A stretch of DNA of 64,000 bases from an uncultured Collinsella sp. (GCA_959604825.1 CAUHCN010000003.1:56529-120528); one strand, 5' to 3'. Positions 43,022 to 51,017 are shown, counted from the first letter of the stretch. Notes: a model not told the origin generated them from the sequence alone. Numbers and translations are program-made.

Positions 43022-44809
43022 CTACATCAGGCGCAGGCTGACGTCCTTGAGCTGGGCGCCACTAACGGCACTCGGGGCGCCCGACATGAGATCGGAGCCG
43101 CTGGCCGTCTTGGGGAACGCCATGACATCGCGGATGGAGTCGGAGCCGGTGAGCAGCATGCACACACGGTCCAGGCCCAGGGCGAAGCCGCCCATCGGGG
43201 GCGCACCAAACTTGAGAGCCTCCATGAGGAAGCCAAACTGAGACTCGGCGCGCTCCTCGGTAAAGCCCAGGAGCTTGAGCATGGACATCTGCATCTCGGC
43301 GTTGTGGATACGCATACCGCCGCCGCCGGCCTCAAAGCCGTCCATGACAAAGTCGTAGGTGCACGAACCGGCTGCCAGCGGATCGGCCTCGATCTTGGCG
43401 ATGTCGGTCTCGGTCGGCAGGGTAAAGGGCTGATGCTCGGCAGCATAGGCCTTGCGATCCTCGTCCCAATGGAACAGCGGGAAGTTGACGACCCACAGGA
43501 AGTCGTGACCCTCGCGCTTGATCTCGAGCGCATTGGCCATGTGCGAACGCATACCGCCCAGGATCTCGTCGGAGAGCAGGCGCGGGCCGGCGGCGAACAT
43601 CACAAGGTCGCCGGGCTCGACGTCCATGCGCTCGCGCAGAGCCGCCATCTCCTCGTCCGAGAAGAACTTGACGATGGGGCTGTTGATGGAACCGTCCTCG
43701 CGGAAGGCGATCCAGGCCAGGCCCTTGGCGCCAAACGTGGAGGCCACGCCGGCGAGCTTATCGATCTTGGCACGCGCCCAGGCACCGGCGCCCTTGGCGT
43801 TGATGGCCTTGACGACAGAGCCCTCCTCGTTCGCAGCGGTCGCGAAGACCTTGAACTTGGAGTTGGCAAAGATGTCGGTCAGGTCGACCAGGTGCATGCC
43901 GTAGCGGGTATCGGGCTTGTCGGAGCCATAGGTGTCCATGGCCTCCCAGTAGTTCATGCGACGCAGCGGCGTGGGCATCTCGACACCCATGCGACCGAAG
44001 GCATCGGCAAGAACCTCCTCGAGTGCGCTCATGACATCGTTCTGGTCCACGAAGGACATCTCGATATCGACCTGGGTGAACTCGGGCTGACGGTCGGCGC
44101 GCAGGTCCTCGTCGCGGAAGCACTTGGCAACCTGGTAGTAGCGCTCGACGCCACCGACCATGAGCAGCTGCTTCAGAAGCTGCGGGGACTGCGGCAGGGC
44201 GTAGAAGTTGCCCGGCTGGATGCGGCTGGGGACGATGAAGTCGCGGGCGCCCTCGGGCGTAGACTTGAACAGGGAGGGCGTCTCGACCTCCATGAACTCA
44301 CGGTTGTGCAGCGCCTCGCGAATGGCAAAGGTGAAGTCGGAGCGCAGCTTGAGGTTGGCCATCATCTCGGGACGGCGGAGGTCCAGATAGCGATAGCGCA
44401 GGCGAGTGTCCTCGCTGGTCTCGATGCCGTCCTCGATCTGGAACGGCGGGGTGACGGACGTGTTGAGCACCTCGGCGTGGTCGGTCAGGACCTCGATCTC
44501 GCCGGTCGCGAGCTTGGTGTTGGTGGTCTCCTCGCCACGGGCGCGCACGACGCCGTGAATCTTGATGGGCCACTCGGGACGCATGGTCTCGGCGATCTTA
44601 AAGGCATCGCCATCGGAGTGCTCGGGGTCGAAGGTGAGCTGCGTAATGCCCTCGCGGTCGCGAAGGTCGCAGAAGATAAGGCCGCCGTGGTCGCGGCGAC
44701 GGCTCACCCAACCGGTGAGGGTGACCTCTTCGCCCACGTTCTCGAAGCGAAGCTCGCCGCAGGTACGGGTGTGCATGGAATGCTCATCGATGGGACGGGT
44801 CTGGCTCAT
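43022..44809 (-). CDS. aspS: Aspartyl-tRNA synthetase (bacterial type)
   Basis: A 595-residue class II synthetase. An N-terminal OB-fold anticodon domain (TLTGWVSRRRDHGGLIFCDLRDREG) leads to motif 2 (FRDEDLRADRQPEFTQVD) and motif 3 (GGFALGLDRVCMLL). The large GAD insertion between them (about 280-420) marks the bacterial, likely discriminating or non-discriminating, AspRS type. The start is ATG 44807-44809 after AAAGGAGGA. A hairpin lies just upstream in the leader (44831-44872). Confidence 0.97.
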   Translation of the reverse strand: MSQTRPIDEHSMHTRTCGELRFENVGEEVTLTGWVSRRRDHGGLIFCDLRDREGITQLTFDPEHSDGDAFKIAETMRPEWPIKIHGVVRARGEETTNTKLATGEIEVLTDHAEVLNTSVTPPFQIEDGIETSEDTRLRYRYLDLRRPEMMANLKLRSDFTFAIREALHNREFMEVETPSLFKSTPEGARDFIVPSRIQPGNFYALPQSPQLLKQLLMVGGVERYYQVAKCFRDEDLRADRQPEFTQVDIEMSFVDQNDVMSALEEVLADAFGRMGVEMPTPLRRMNYWEAMDTYGSDKPDTRYGMHLVDLTDIFANSKFKVFATAANEEGSVVKAINAKGAGAWARAKIDKLAGVASTFGAKGLAWIAFREDGSINSPIVKFFSDEEMAALRERMDVEPGDLVMFAAGPRLLSDEILGGMRSHMANALEIKREGHDFLWVVNFPLFHWDEDRKAYAAEHQPFTLPTETDIAKIEADPLAAGSCTYDFVMDGFEAGGGGMRIHNAEMQMSMLKLLGFTEERAESQFGFLMEALKFGAPPMGGFALGLDRVCMLLTGSDSIRDVMAFPKTASGSDLMSGAPSAVSGAQLKDVSLRLM

Positions 44810-44830
44810 ACCAGTGATCCTCCTTTATGG

Positions 44831-44872
44831 ATCTGTGCCGCCCCGTGTCGTTCCGGGCGGCGTCGTACAGAT
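44831..44872 (-). promoter_or_regulatory. Leader hairpin of aspS
   Basis: On the minus strand ATCTGT...GCCGCCC and GGGCGGC-ACAGAT form a nested stem (outer 6 bp, inner 7 bp), ending a few bases before the AAAGGAGGA ribosome-binding site. It could influence translation initiation. No T-box sequence is seen. Confidence 0.4.
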
Positions 44873-45065
44873 TTGCCCAGCCTGCGTAAACCGCGCAGCC
44901 GGACATGGCGTTCTATCTTATCGCACCTGTGTCGATGTACCGCGAAAAAGTAACTCTTGCCCAAAGACTTGACGGAGACGAAACAATTGACGCGGCCTGG
45001 CCGTCGCCCAGGCGCGCCGCGTGCGACAATGTGCCCCAATACAACTGCACTCGGAAAGGCCCGCC

Positions 45066-45701
45066 ATGACTGCACGCCTCATCGTTATGGATATCGACTC
45101 CACGCTCATCAACCAGGAAGTCATCGACCTGTTGGGCGAGGAAGCCGGCGTGGGAGAGCAAGTTGCACAGATCACCGAACGCGCCATGCGCGGCGAGCTT
45201 GACTTTAAGCAGGCGCTCGAGGAGCGCGTGGGGCTGCTTGCCGGCTTGGATGAGAGCGTGTTCGAGCGCACCTTTGAGCGCGTGACGTTTACTCCCGGCG
45301 CGCTGGAGCTTGTGCGCTCGGCGCACAGCAAGGGCTGGAAGGTCGGCGTGGTGAGCGGCGGCTTCCACGAGGTCGCCGACAAGATCGTGGCCGCCGCGGG
45401 CATCGATTTTTGCCTGGCCAACCGTCTGGAAGTCGTGGACGGCAAGCTCACGGGTAAGCTGGCGGCAGACATTGTGACCAAGGAATCCAAGCTCATTCAG
45501 CTGCTAGATTGGGCAGTTGAGTGCGGTGTCGACATGGCCCACACCGTCGCGATCGGCGACGGCGCCAACGACATCCCCATGATTCAGGCCGCGGGCACGG
45601 GCATCGCGTTTTGCGCCAAGCCCAAGACGCGCGAAGCCGCCCCGTTTGCCATCGACGAGCGCAACCTGATACTCGCCATGGATATCATCCTGCGCGACTA
45701 G
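45066..45701 (+). CDS. serB: Phosphoserine phosphatase-like HAD enzyme (SerB type)
   Basis: A 211-residue HAD phosphatase starting at ATG 45066 (AAAGG upstream). Motif I is MDIDSTLINQE (Asp9 nucleophile, Asp11 acid), motif II is VVSGGFHEVADKI, motif III is a Lys in KESK, and motif IV is IGDGANDIPMIQAAG. This matches the SerB core without the N-terminal ACT-like region, as in short SerB proteins that form L-serine from phosphoserine. An upstream ORF extension (45021) is rejected because it lacks a ribosome-binding site. It lies upstream of larB but has its own spacing of 114 bp. Confidence 0.88.
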   Translation: MTARLIVMDIDSTLINQEVIDLLGEEAGVGEQVAQITERAMRGELDFKQALEERVGLLAGLDESVFERTFERVTFTPGALELVRSAHSKGWKVGVVSGGFHEVADKIVAAAGIDFCLANRLEVVDGKLTGKLAADIVTKESKLIQLLDWAVECGVDMAHTVAIGDGANDIPMIQAAGTGIAFCAKPKTREAAPFAIDERNLILAMDIILRD

Positions 45702-45737
45702 TCGATCCTTCTAACAATAGAATCAGTCTGTCCTATA

Positions 45738-45771
45738 GTTTCCGAACAATTTTGTCTTAGTGTTCGGAAAC
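45738..45771. promoter_or_regulatory. Inverted repeat operator candidate upstream of larB
   Basis: GTTTCCGAACA (45738-45748) and TGTTCGGAAAC (45761-45771) are perfect 11-bp arms 12 bp apart. The right arm overlaps a possible -35 TTCGGA (45763-45768) with TAGACT as -10 (45787-45792). A regulator bound here could control the lar unit; the TetR gene at its end is one candidate. Confidence 0.5.
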
Positions 45772-45815
45772 ATACCCTTTGAGTGCTAGACTTTGCGCCG
45801 TCGAAGGGAACATAT

Positions 45816-46598
45816 ATGGATAAGCGAGATCTTGAGCAATTGCTGAGCGATGTTGCCGACGGAGTAGTCACCCCGGCAGTCGCCCTCACGCGCCTCCAGA
45901 CGGCGCCAACCGCCGATCTGGGTTTTGCGCAGCTCGATCTTTCGCGCGGGGTGCGTCAGGGAGCCGGCGAGGTTGTCTACGGCGCCGGTAAAACCGCCGA
46001 GCAAATTGCCGCCATTATCGAAGCGCTGCGCGATGCCGGCCAGGAGCGCATCCTGGTCACGCGCCTGGACAGCGAAAAAGCAGCCCGTACCTCGGAGCTT
46101 CTCGGCAACGGCATCGACCTGGGATATGCCCCGAACGCCCAGCTCGCCCTGGTGGGTGGCAAGCCCTCCCCCACCGGTAACGGACGCGTTGTCGTCGCCT
46201 GCGCCGGCACGAGCGACCTGCCCGTCGCCGAAGAGGCGGCACTGACGGCCGAGTTCTACGGCAACGAGGTCGACCGCCTCTACGACGTGGGTGTCGCCGG
46301 CCTGCACCGCCTGCTCGCTCATGCCGAGGAACTTGCCCAGGCGCAGGTGGTCATCGCCATCGCCGGCATGGAAGGCGCCCTGGCGAGCGTTATCGGCGGC
46401 CTGGTGAGCTGTCCGGTCATTGCCGTTCCCACCAGCGTGGGCTACGGCGCGAGCTTTGGTGGCGTAGCCGCGCTGCTCGCCATGCTCAACTCCTGCGCCA
46501 GTGGCGTTTCGGTCGTCAATATCGACAACGGCTTTGGTGCCGCCTACCAGGCAAGTCTTATCAATCATCTGAGCGCCGGTACATCCCGCGCCCGTTAA
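45816..46598 (+). CDS. larB: Pyridinium-3,5-biscarboxylic acid mononucleotide synthase LarB
   Basis: A 260-residue protein with a PurE-like C-terminal fold. LarB carboxylates and hydrolyses nicotinate adenine dinucleotide to start the nickel-pincer nucleotide (NPN) cofactor for lactate racemase. Family motifs: DLSRGVRQGAGEVVYGAGKT, VACAGTSDLPVAEEAALTA, DVGVAGLHRLL, GMEGALASVIGGL and PTSVGYGASFGG. The start is ATG 45816 with GAAGGGAA upstream. It is first of larB-larC-tetR, 10 bp before larC. Confidence 0.95.
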   Translation: MDKRDLEQLLSDVADGVVTPAVALTRLQTAPTADLGFAQLDLSRGVRQGAGEVVYGAGKTAEQIAAIIEALRDAGQERILVTRLDSEKAARTSELLGNGIDLGYAPNAQLALVGGKPSPTGNGRVVVACAGTSDLPVAEEAALTAEFYGNEVDRLYDVGVAGLHRLLAHAEELAQAQVVIAIAGMEGALASVIGGLVSCPVIAVPTSVGYGASFGGVAALLAMLNSCASGVSVVNIDNGFGAAYQASLINHLSAGTSRAR

Positions 46599-46608
46599 GG
46601 AGCATTCC

Positions 46609-47520
46609 ATGTCCAACCATCAGCATACGCTTATCATCGACGGCACCTCGGGCATCAGCGGCGATATGACCGTCGCGGCCCTGCTCGACCTGGGCGCCAG
46701 CGAGGAGCACCTGCGCGAACAGCTCGCCACGCTGCCGGTCGACGGCTTTTCGATCTCCGTGACGCGCGTAAACAAGCATGGCATCGACGCCTGCGACTTT
46801 GACGTTCAGCTGGCAGAGGAGCTCGAGAACCACGACCACGACATGGCCTGGCTCTACGGCAACGAAGCAGCTGCCGAGCACACACACGAGCATGAGCACC
46901 ACCATCATGATCATGGCGGGCATGAACACGAGCACTGCCACGAGCATGACCATGAGGGCCACGGTCATGGCCACGAGGGTCACCATCACGCCCACCACCA
47001 CCGTTCTTTGGCGGACGTCACCGCCATCATCGACGGCTCACAGCTAAGCGATGGCGCCAAGCGTCGCGCCCTTGCCATTTTTTCCGTACTCGCTGCTGCC
47101 GAGGCCAAGGCTCACGGCAAAACGCCCGACACCGTCCTGTTTCACGAGGTAGGCGCCGTCGACTCCATCGTCGACGTCTGCTCTGTCGCTATCTGCCTCG
47201 ATGACCTGGGTATTGAGGACATCGTGGTCGAGTCGCTTTCCGAGGGCCACGGCACCATCCGCTGCGCCCACGGCCTTATGCCCATCCCGGTGCCCGCCGT
47301 CATCAACCTATGCCAAGCAGGCAATATCGCTCTCACGCCCGCACCGGTCGCCGGCGAGCTCGTGACGCCCACGGGCGCCGCCATCGTCGCCGCACTGCGC
47401 ACGTCCGAGCACCTGCCGGCCCGTTACCGCATCAAAGCCGTCGGCTACGGCGCCGGCAAACGCCCCTACGAGGGTTGCTCCGGCACGCTCCGTTGTCTCC
47501 TCGTTGACGAGGACGCATAG
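46609..47520 (+). CDS. larC: LarC N-terminal part (LarC1), His-rich, lacking the C-terminal domain
   Basis: A 303-residue LarC-like protein; LarC inserts nickel into the pincer cofactor. It begins with DGTSGISGDMTVAALLDLGA. A His-rich loop (about residues 87-127, HEHEHHHHDH.., many HGH repeats) could hold nickel. Conserved LarC1 motifs follow: FHEVGAVDSIVDVC, EGHGTIRCAHGLMPIPVPA and ELVTPTGAAIV. It stops at VGYGAGKRPYEGCSGTLRCL, where the CTP-dependent C-terminal (LarC2) domain should continue. That domain is not found in other frames, because the next gene starts two bases later. The missing half may lie elsewhere or be lost. Confidence 0.9.
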   Translation: MSNHQHTLIIDGTSGISGDMTVAALLDLGASEEHLREQLATLPVDGFSISVTRVNKHGIDACDFDVQLAEELENHDHDMAWLYGNEAAAEHTHEHEHHHHDHGGHEHEHCHEHDHEGHGHGHEGHHHAHHHRSLADVTAIIDGSQLSDGAKRRALAIFSVLAAAEAKAHGKTPDTVLFHEVGAVDSIVDVCSVAICLDDLGIEDIVVESLSEGHGTIRCAHGLMPIPVPAVINLCQAGNIALTPAPVAGELVTPTGAAIVAALRTSEHLPARYRIKAVGYGAGKRPYEGCSGTLRCLLVDEDA

Positions 47521-47522
47521 CC

Positions 47523-48062
47523 ATGGATGCCCGCAAGGCCAAAAGCCGCGCCGCGATCGTCGCGGCGTTCTCCGAGCTGCTACGCGAAGAGGACTACGGC
47601 AAGATCACCGTCGGCGACATCATCGCGCGCGCCCACGTAGGCCGCGCGACATTCTACGGCCTCTTTAAGAGCAAAGACGACCTACTGTCCGAGCTCGTGA
47701 GCGACATCTGCACCCACGCCCTCGACGACGATGGCACACCGCTCGACGACCCACTCGTGCAGGTCGAGCATATCCTCAACAACCTCTGGGAACGCCGTCA
47801 GGGCGTTCGAGCCCTCGTAGCCGGCGCCGGCCCCCGCGTCTTCGCCGACTGTCTCCGCAAGACCATCATGTCGCGCGCAGCCGAAACCGTCCCTACCGAC
47901 CCAAACGGCCCCGCCGGCACCATGGACCGCAGCTTCCTACTACACCACATAGCCTCAAGCTTCGTAGGAATGGTCCAATGGTGGGCCTGGCACAACTTCC
48001 AAGCAGATAAGGCCGAAGTAGCCAAAGACTACCTATCAGCCATAAAACCCCTCTTCAACTAA
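47523..48062 (+). CDS. TetR-family transcriptional regulator
   Basis: A 179-residue TetR-type protein. The N-terminal helix-turn-helix is AIVAAFSELLREEDYGKITV, then GDIIARAHVGRATFYGLFKSKDDLL. The C-terminal ligand domain is helical with MDRSFLLHHIASSFVGMVQWWAWHN. It begins two bases past the larC stop and belongs to the lar transcript. The known lactate-racemase regulator LarR of Lactobacillus is of Crp/Fnr type, so a TetR gene here would be a different solution if it controls lar. Palindromes at 45738-45771 and 49124-49138 are possible targets. Confidence 0.85.
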   Translation: MDARKAKSRAAIVAAFSELLREEDYGKITVGDIIARAHVGRATFYGLFKSKDDLLSELVSDICTHALDDDGTPLDDPLVQVEHILNNLWERRQGVRALVAGAGPRVFADCLRKTIMSRAAETVPTDPNGPAGTMDRSFLLHHIASSFVGMVQWWAWHNFQADKAEVAKDYLSAIKPLFN

Positions 48063-48219
48063 GTAAGAGGCTCAACCTAAAGCATCGCCCCAACCCAGGC
48101 CGCCACGCATCCCAAAGTGCCACTCGCGCTTCAATGCCCCCCAACAGCAACAAGCCCCTCCCATCCAAATTCAGATATATATGTTGGGTTGCTTGTGCGA
48201 ACGCAACAAAGACCCCGCA

Positions 48220-48344
48220 GCCGTCCGCATGGGGTAACTTCCCAGCGCACTCCGCAGGACGCAAAAAGGCTCGCCGCATAAAGTGCGCAGCGAGCCTTTT
48301 TGCATGTCCGAGGACGCGCTGGGAAGTTACCCCATGCGGACGGC
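48220..48344. repeat. Three-tier hairpin element (complete copy A), convergent terminator candidate
   Basis: Outer 29-bp perfect arms (48220-48248, 48316-48344), a conserved internal loop (ACTCCGCA left, GAGGAC right), a second stem beginning GGAC (left 48257-48274, right 48290-48309, with a 2-base bulge on the right) and a small CGCA/TGCG apex. It lies between the convergent tetR and aquaporin genes. It shares the internal loop with copy B (50891-51017), where the stems differ. Confidence 0.85.
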
Positions 48345-48366
48345 GAACAACCTATGTAGCCTTGGA

Positions 48367-49098
48367 CTAGAACATGCCCAAGAAACCATGCACAAACAGC
48401 GCGGCCAGAGCGGCACCGACAAACGGCGCGATGCCAGGAACGAGCAGGCCGTACTTCCAGTTGTTATCGGCCTTGTTCTTGATCGGCAGCACCTGATAGG
48501 CCATGCGAGGACCAAGGTCACGAGCCTGGTTCATGGCGAAGCCGGTGATGCCGCCCATGCCCATGCCGACGGCCCAAACGATCAGACCGACGCAGATAGC
48601 GAGCATCAGAACGTTCTCGCCGGCGCGGCTAGCAGCAGCAAGGATGGCGCTGATGAACACGAAGGTGCAGATAGCCTCGCAGAAGAAGTTACGGGCATAG
48701 TTGGTGCCCTCGGTGGTGGGGTTGGTCGAGAAGATGTTGCGCTGGGCAATGGGGTCGACGACGCCCTCGGAAGCCTTGAACTCATCGGCGTACATAAGCC
48801 AAGCGATTACAGCGCCCACAAAGCCGCCGAGCATATCGGCGATCATGAAGGGGATGCAGCTGCCCCACGGCACCAGACCTACGATGCACTGGGCGAGCAC
48901 CATAGCCGGGTTCATGCACACGGCGCCGCCAAAGACAAACAGGCAGACCGAGATGCCAAAAGACCAAGTGGTGATGGCAAACATATGGCCGGAACCCTGA
49001 TACTTGGTGCCCTTGAGCACGGTATCGCAGTGCACGCCCACGCCAAAGATGATCATGAGGGCCGTTGCGCCGAATTCGCAGAGGAGTTTGGTAAGCAT
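48367..49098 (-). CDS. Aquaglyceroporin-family channel, likely LarD-type lactate channel
   Basis: A 243-residue, six-helix MIP-family protein. The first NPA box is intact (CMNPAMVLAQC). The second is altered to MNQARDLGPR where GlpF has NPARDFGPR. It lies 49 bp downstream of larA in the same direction, the position of LarD (a lactate-transporting MIP protein) in lactobacilli. Lactate or glycerol transport is inferred from this. The 3' end converges on the tetR gene, with the long hairpin 48220-48344 between them. Confidence 0.85.
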   Translation of the reverse strand: MLTKLLCEFGATALMIIFGVGVHCDTVLKGTKYQGSGHMFAITTWSFGISVCLFVFGGAVCMNPAMVLAQCIVGLVPWGSCIPFMIADMLGGFVGAVIAWLMYADEFKASEGVVDPIAQRNIFSTNPTTEGTNYARNFFCEAICTFVFISAILAAASRAGENVLMLAICVGLIVWAVGMGMGGITGFAMNQARDLGPRMAYQVLPIKNKADNNWKYGLLVPGIAPFVGAALAALFVHGFLGMF

Positions 49099-49123
49099 AA
49101 AACCTTATCTTTCTTGTCGGTTA

Positions 49124-49138
49124 TAAACGATTCGTTTA
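49124..49138. promoter_or_regulatory. Perfect palindrome in front of the aquaporin gene
   Basis: TAAACGATTCGTTTA is a perfect 15-bp palindrome (7-bp arms around one base) in the 49-bp gap between larA and the aquaporin gene, 26 bases before the latter's start. It is a possible regulator site. Confidence 0.4.
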
Positions 49139-49147
49139 GGCCGCGTA

Positions 49148-50425
49148 CTAGTGCTGAGCGACGACAACGCCCAGGCCATCGGGAATGACGGCCACCTTGG
49201 CATCGGCACCCTTCATCTCAAAGGCGAGCTTGAGCGCCTCATCGAGGGTGTTGACCGGCGTCATGTGCATATCCTTGATCATCCGGTGATCGCACAGGTC
49301 GGTAACCATGATCACAGGGTGATGCGCCAGGATGCGGGCAAAGATCTGGCTCGTCCACTGGTCGGGCAGGGTCTCGTCCTTAGGACGGTCGATGCAGGCG
49401 CGCTCAAACTCCGCAGGATCGTTGTCGGCGATGTTGTGATAGAAGCCCTCGCCACCGTGACCGTCGGCACAACCGGCGACATCGATAATCACGCCGCCCT
49501 CGGGAAGCGTGGCCTCGGCAGAGCACATGCCCTTCACAGCCTGGTAGATGTTCTGGTCGAGCGGGTAGCCGCCGTTGGTGGTGATGGCAATCTCGCACTC
49601 GACGGGCTCAACGCCGGCAAGGCTCTTCACGAACTCGCAGCCGGCCTCGTGCGCCTTGTGGATATCGCCGGCAAAGGAGCCGATGACCTCGTGCTTGCCG
49701 TTGAGCACCACGTTAAGCACAAAGGCAAGGTGAGCCATCTCGGCGGCAGCAAACATGTCCTCGCTCACGTGGTTGTGGCACAGGTTGCCGGCACGCGAGT
49801 GGGAATCATTCACAAACTGGCCGTTGTGGTTGTACATGATGGTCTTGTAGCTGGCGATGCCAGGCAGGACGGACTTGCGGCTACCAGAGAAACCGGCAAA
49901 GAAGTGCGGCTCAATAAAGCCCTCGGCAAGCAGCAGATCGCAATCGGCGGCAATCTTGTTGATGATGCACTCGCCACCGGAAGGCAGGGTGCCAATCTTT
50001 TTCATCATGCTGTCGTCAGTCGCGACGTGCATAACGATTTCCTCGTTGGCAACAATCTCCTCGCCATACTTGTTGACGAGTTCCTCGTGCGTCGACGGAC
50101 GATGCATACCCGTAGCAACCAAAATACGCACGCGAGCCTCGGGTGCAGCGGAATGGATGTGATGCAGCAGAATAGGCATCGTCACACGCGAGGGAACGGG
50201 GCGCGTATGATCGGAGCTAATAATGACGATATCTCTCTTGCCAGCACAAAGCTCCTCGAGCGAAGGCGAGCCATAAGGGTTGGCAAGTGACTCCTCTACC
50301 AGCTCTTCCTGCGATTTCGTGGTCTTAAACTCGTTTTGATGACCTTCCATCACACCCGCGAAGTTCTTATCCTCGAGCTCCAGATGCAACGTCTTGTGGT
50401 CAAACGGCAGTTCACATTCAAACAA
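49148..50425 (-). CDS. larA: Nickel-dependent lactate racemase LarA (or related 2-hydroxyacid racemase)
   Basis: A 425-residue LarA. It interconverts D- and L-lactate using the nickel-pincer nucleotide bound to a lysine. The residues known from the Lactobacillus enzyme fall at the same positions here: His108 (TGMHRP), His174 (IEPHFFAGFSG), cofactor-binding Lys184 (GSRKSVLPG) and His200 (YNHNGQF). SSDHTRPVP is the N-terminal family motif. The start is a TTG (50423-50425) with an AAGGAAGAGGG sequence upstream; no better ATG fits. Relatives racemise other 2-hydroxy acids, so lactate is the likely but unproven substrate. It is co-directional with the aquaporin gene. Confidence 0.93.
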   Translation of the reverse strand: MFECELPFDHKTLHLELEDKNFAGVMEGHQNEFKTTKSQEELVEESLANPYGSPSLEELCAGKRDIVIISSDHTRPVPSRVTMPILLHHIHSAAPEARVRILVATGMHRPSTHEELVNKYGEEIVANEEIVMHVATDDSMMKKIGTLPSGGECIINKIAADCDLLLAEGFIEPHFFAGFSGSRKSVLPGIASYKTIMYNHNGQFVNDSHSRAGNLCHNHVSEDMFAAAEMAHLAFVLNVVLNGKHEVIGSFAGDIHKAHEAGCEFVKSLAGVEPVECEIAITTNGGYPLDQNIYQAVKGMCSAEATLPEGGVIIDVAGCADGHGGEGFYHNIADNDPAEFERACIDRPKDETLPDQWTSQIFARILAHHPVIMVTDLCDHRMIKDMHMTPVNTLDEALKLAFEMKGADAKVAVIPDGLGVVVAQH

Positions 50426-50594
50426 TGACGAGCGCCCTCTTCCTTTTCAACTGACACACTAGATAAACCGTTGGAAGGATACGCCGCTCACCGAAAAACA
50501 CCACCGTCTACCGACTCATTAACACAACGTTCATATTTGACCCACAACAAAACGGCCGCGATCCCAAACGGGACCGCAGCCGCTACAGTCGTAA

Positions 50595-50890
50595 GGCGCG
50601 AAGCGCGCCTTTCTTCCCTTCAACCAGTAATCCGCCGAAGACCGAGGACGAAGGGACCCGACGGGTTTCCCTCTGAATGCATTCCGCAGCACGAAGCCTT
50701 TTCCAAACGCGCGAAGCGCGCCATTATTCCCCCAGCCAGTAATCCGCCGAAGACCGGACATCGCAGGGGCCGCCGTATGTTTACTTTCCGGCGCACTCCG
50801 CAGGACGCAAGAAGCCCTCGCCGCACTCCACACTAAGCGCGAAGCGCGCTTTATTCCCTTCAGCCCCAATCCCCGAAGACCGAGGACGAA
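50595..50890. repeat. Array of partial three-tier hairpin units with GCGC-GAA-GCGC mini-hairpins
   Basis: Three units, at spacings of 113 and 128 bp, begin with a mini-hairpin (GCGCGAAGCGCG at about 50596, 50709 and 50837), followed by TTATTCCC..TTCAGCC..CCGAAGACCG, and then the left half of the element. In units 1 and 3 the left half continues GGGACCCGACGGGTTTCCC..; in unit 2 it is GGCCGCC..TTTCCGGCGC-ACTCCGCA-GGAC. Units 1 and 2 have no right half; unit 3 runs into complete copy B. No gene is evident from 50426 to 51040. Confidence 0.75.
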
Positions 50891-51017
50891 GGGACCCGAC
50901 GGGTTTCCCTCTGAATGCATTCCGCAGCACGAAGCCCCCTTATCCGCAGCTCCGAAGGAGCAGGATAAGGGGGCTTCAAGTGCGAGGACGCATTCAGAGG
51001 GAAACCCGTCGGGTCCC
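50891..51017. repeat. Three-tier hairpin element (complete copy B)
   Basis: Outer 28-bp perfect arms (50891-50918, 50990-51017) enclose the internal loop ATTCCGCA / GAGGAC, a GCAC/GTGC stem, a 15-bp inner stem (50931-50945, 50963-50977) and an apical CTCC-GAA-GGAG. It lies 23 bases 3' of the ppc stop codon. See copy A at 48220. Confidence 0.85.

Noticed and set aside
44810..45065. T-box riboswitch in front of aspS or serB
   Set aside because: No T-box consensus (TGGNACCGCG-like) or specifier structure was seen; only a simple hairpin lies there.
47480..47560. Programmed frameshift joining larC1 to larC2
   Set aside because: No LarC2-like sequence follows in any frame; a complete TetR gene starts two bases after the stop.
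48220..48344. Retron msr-msd or integron attC site
   Set aside because: No reverse transcriptase or integrase is in the window, and the loop motifs do not match attC core sites.
50560..51017. Possible CRISPR array
   Set aside because: Repeats are long, hairpin-forming and irregular (113 and 128 bp), spacers are not uniform, and no cas gene is nearby.
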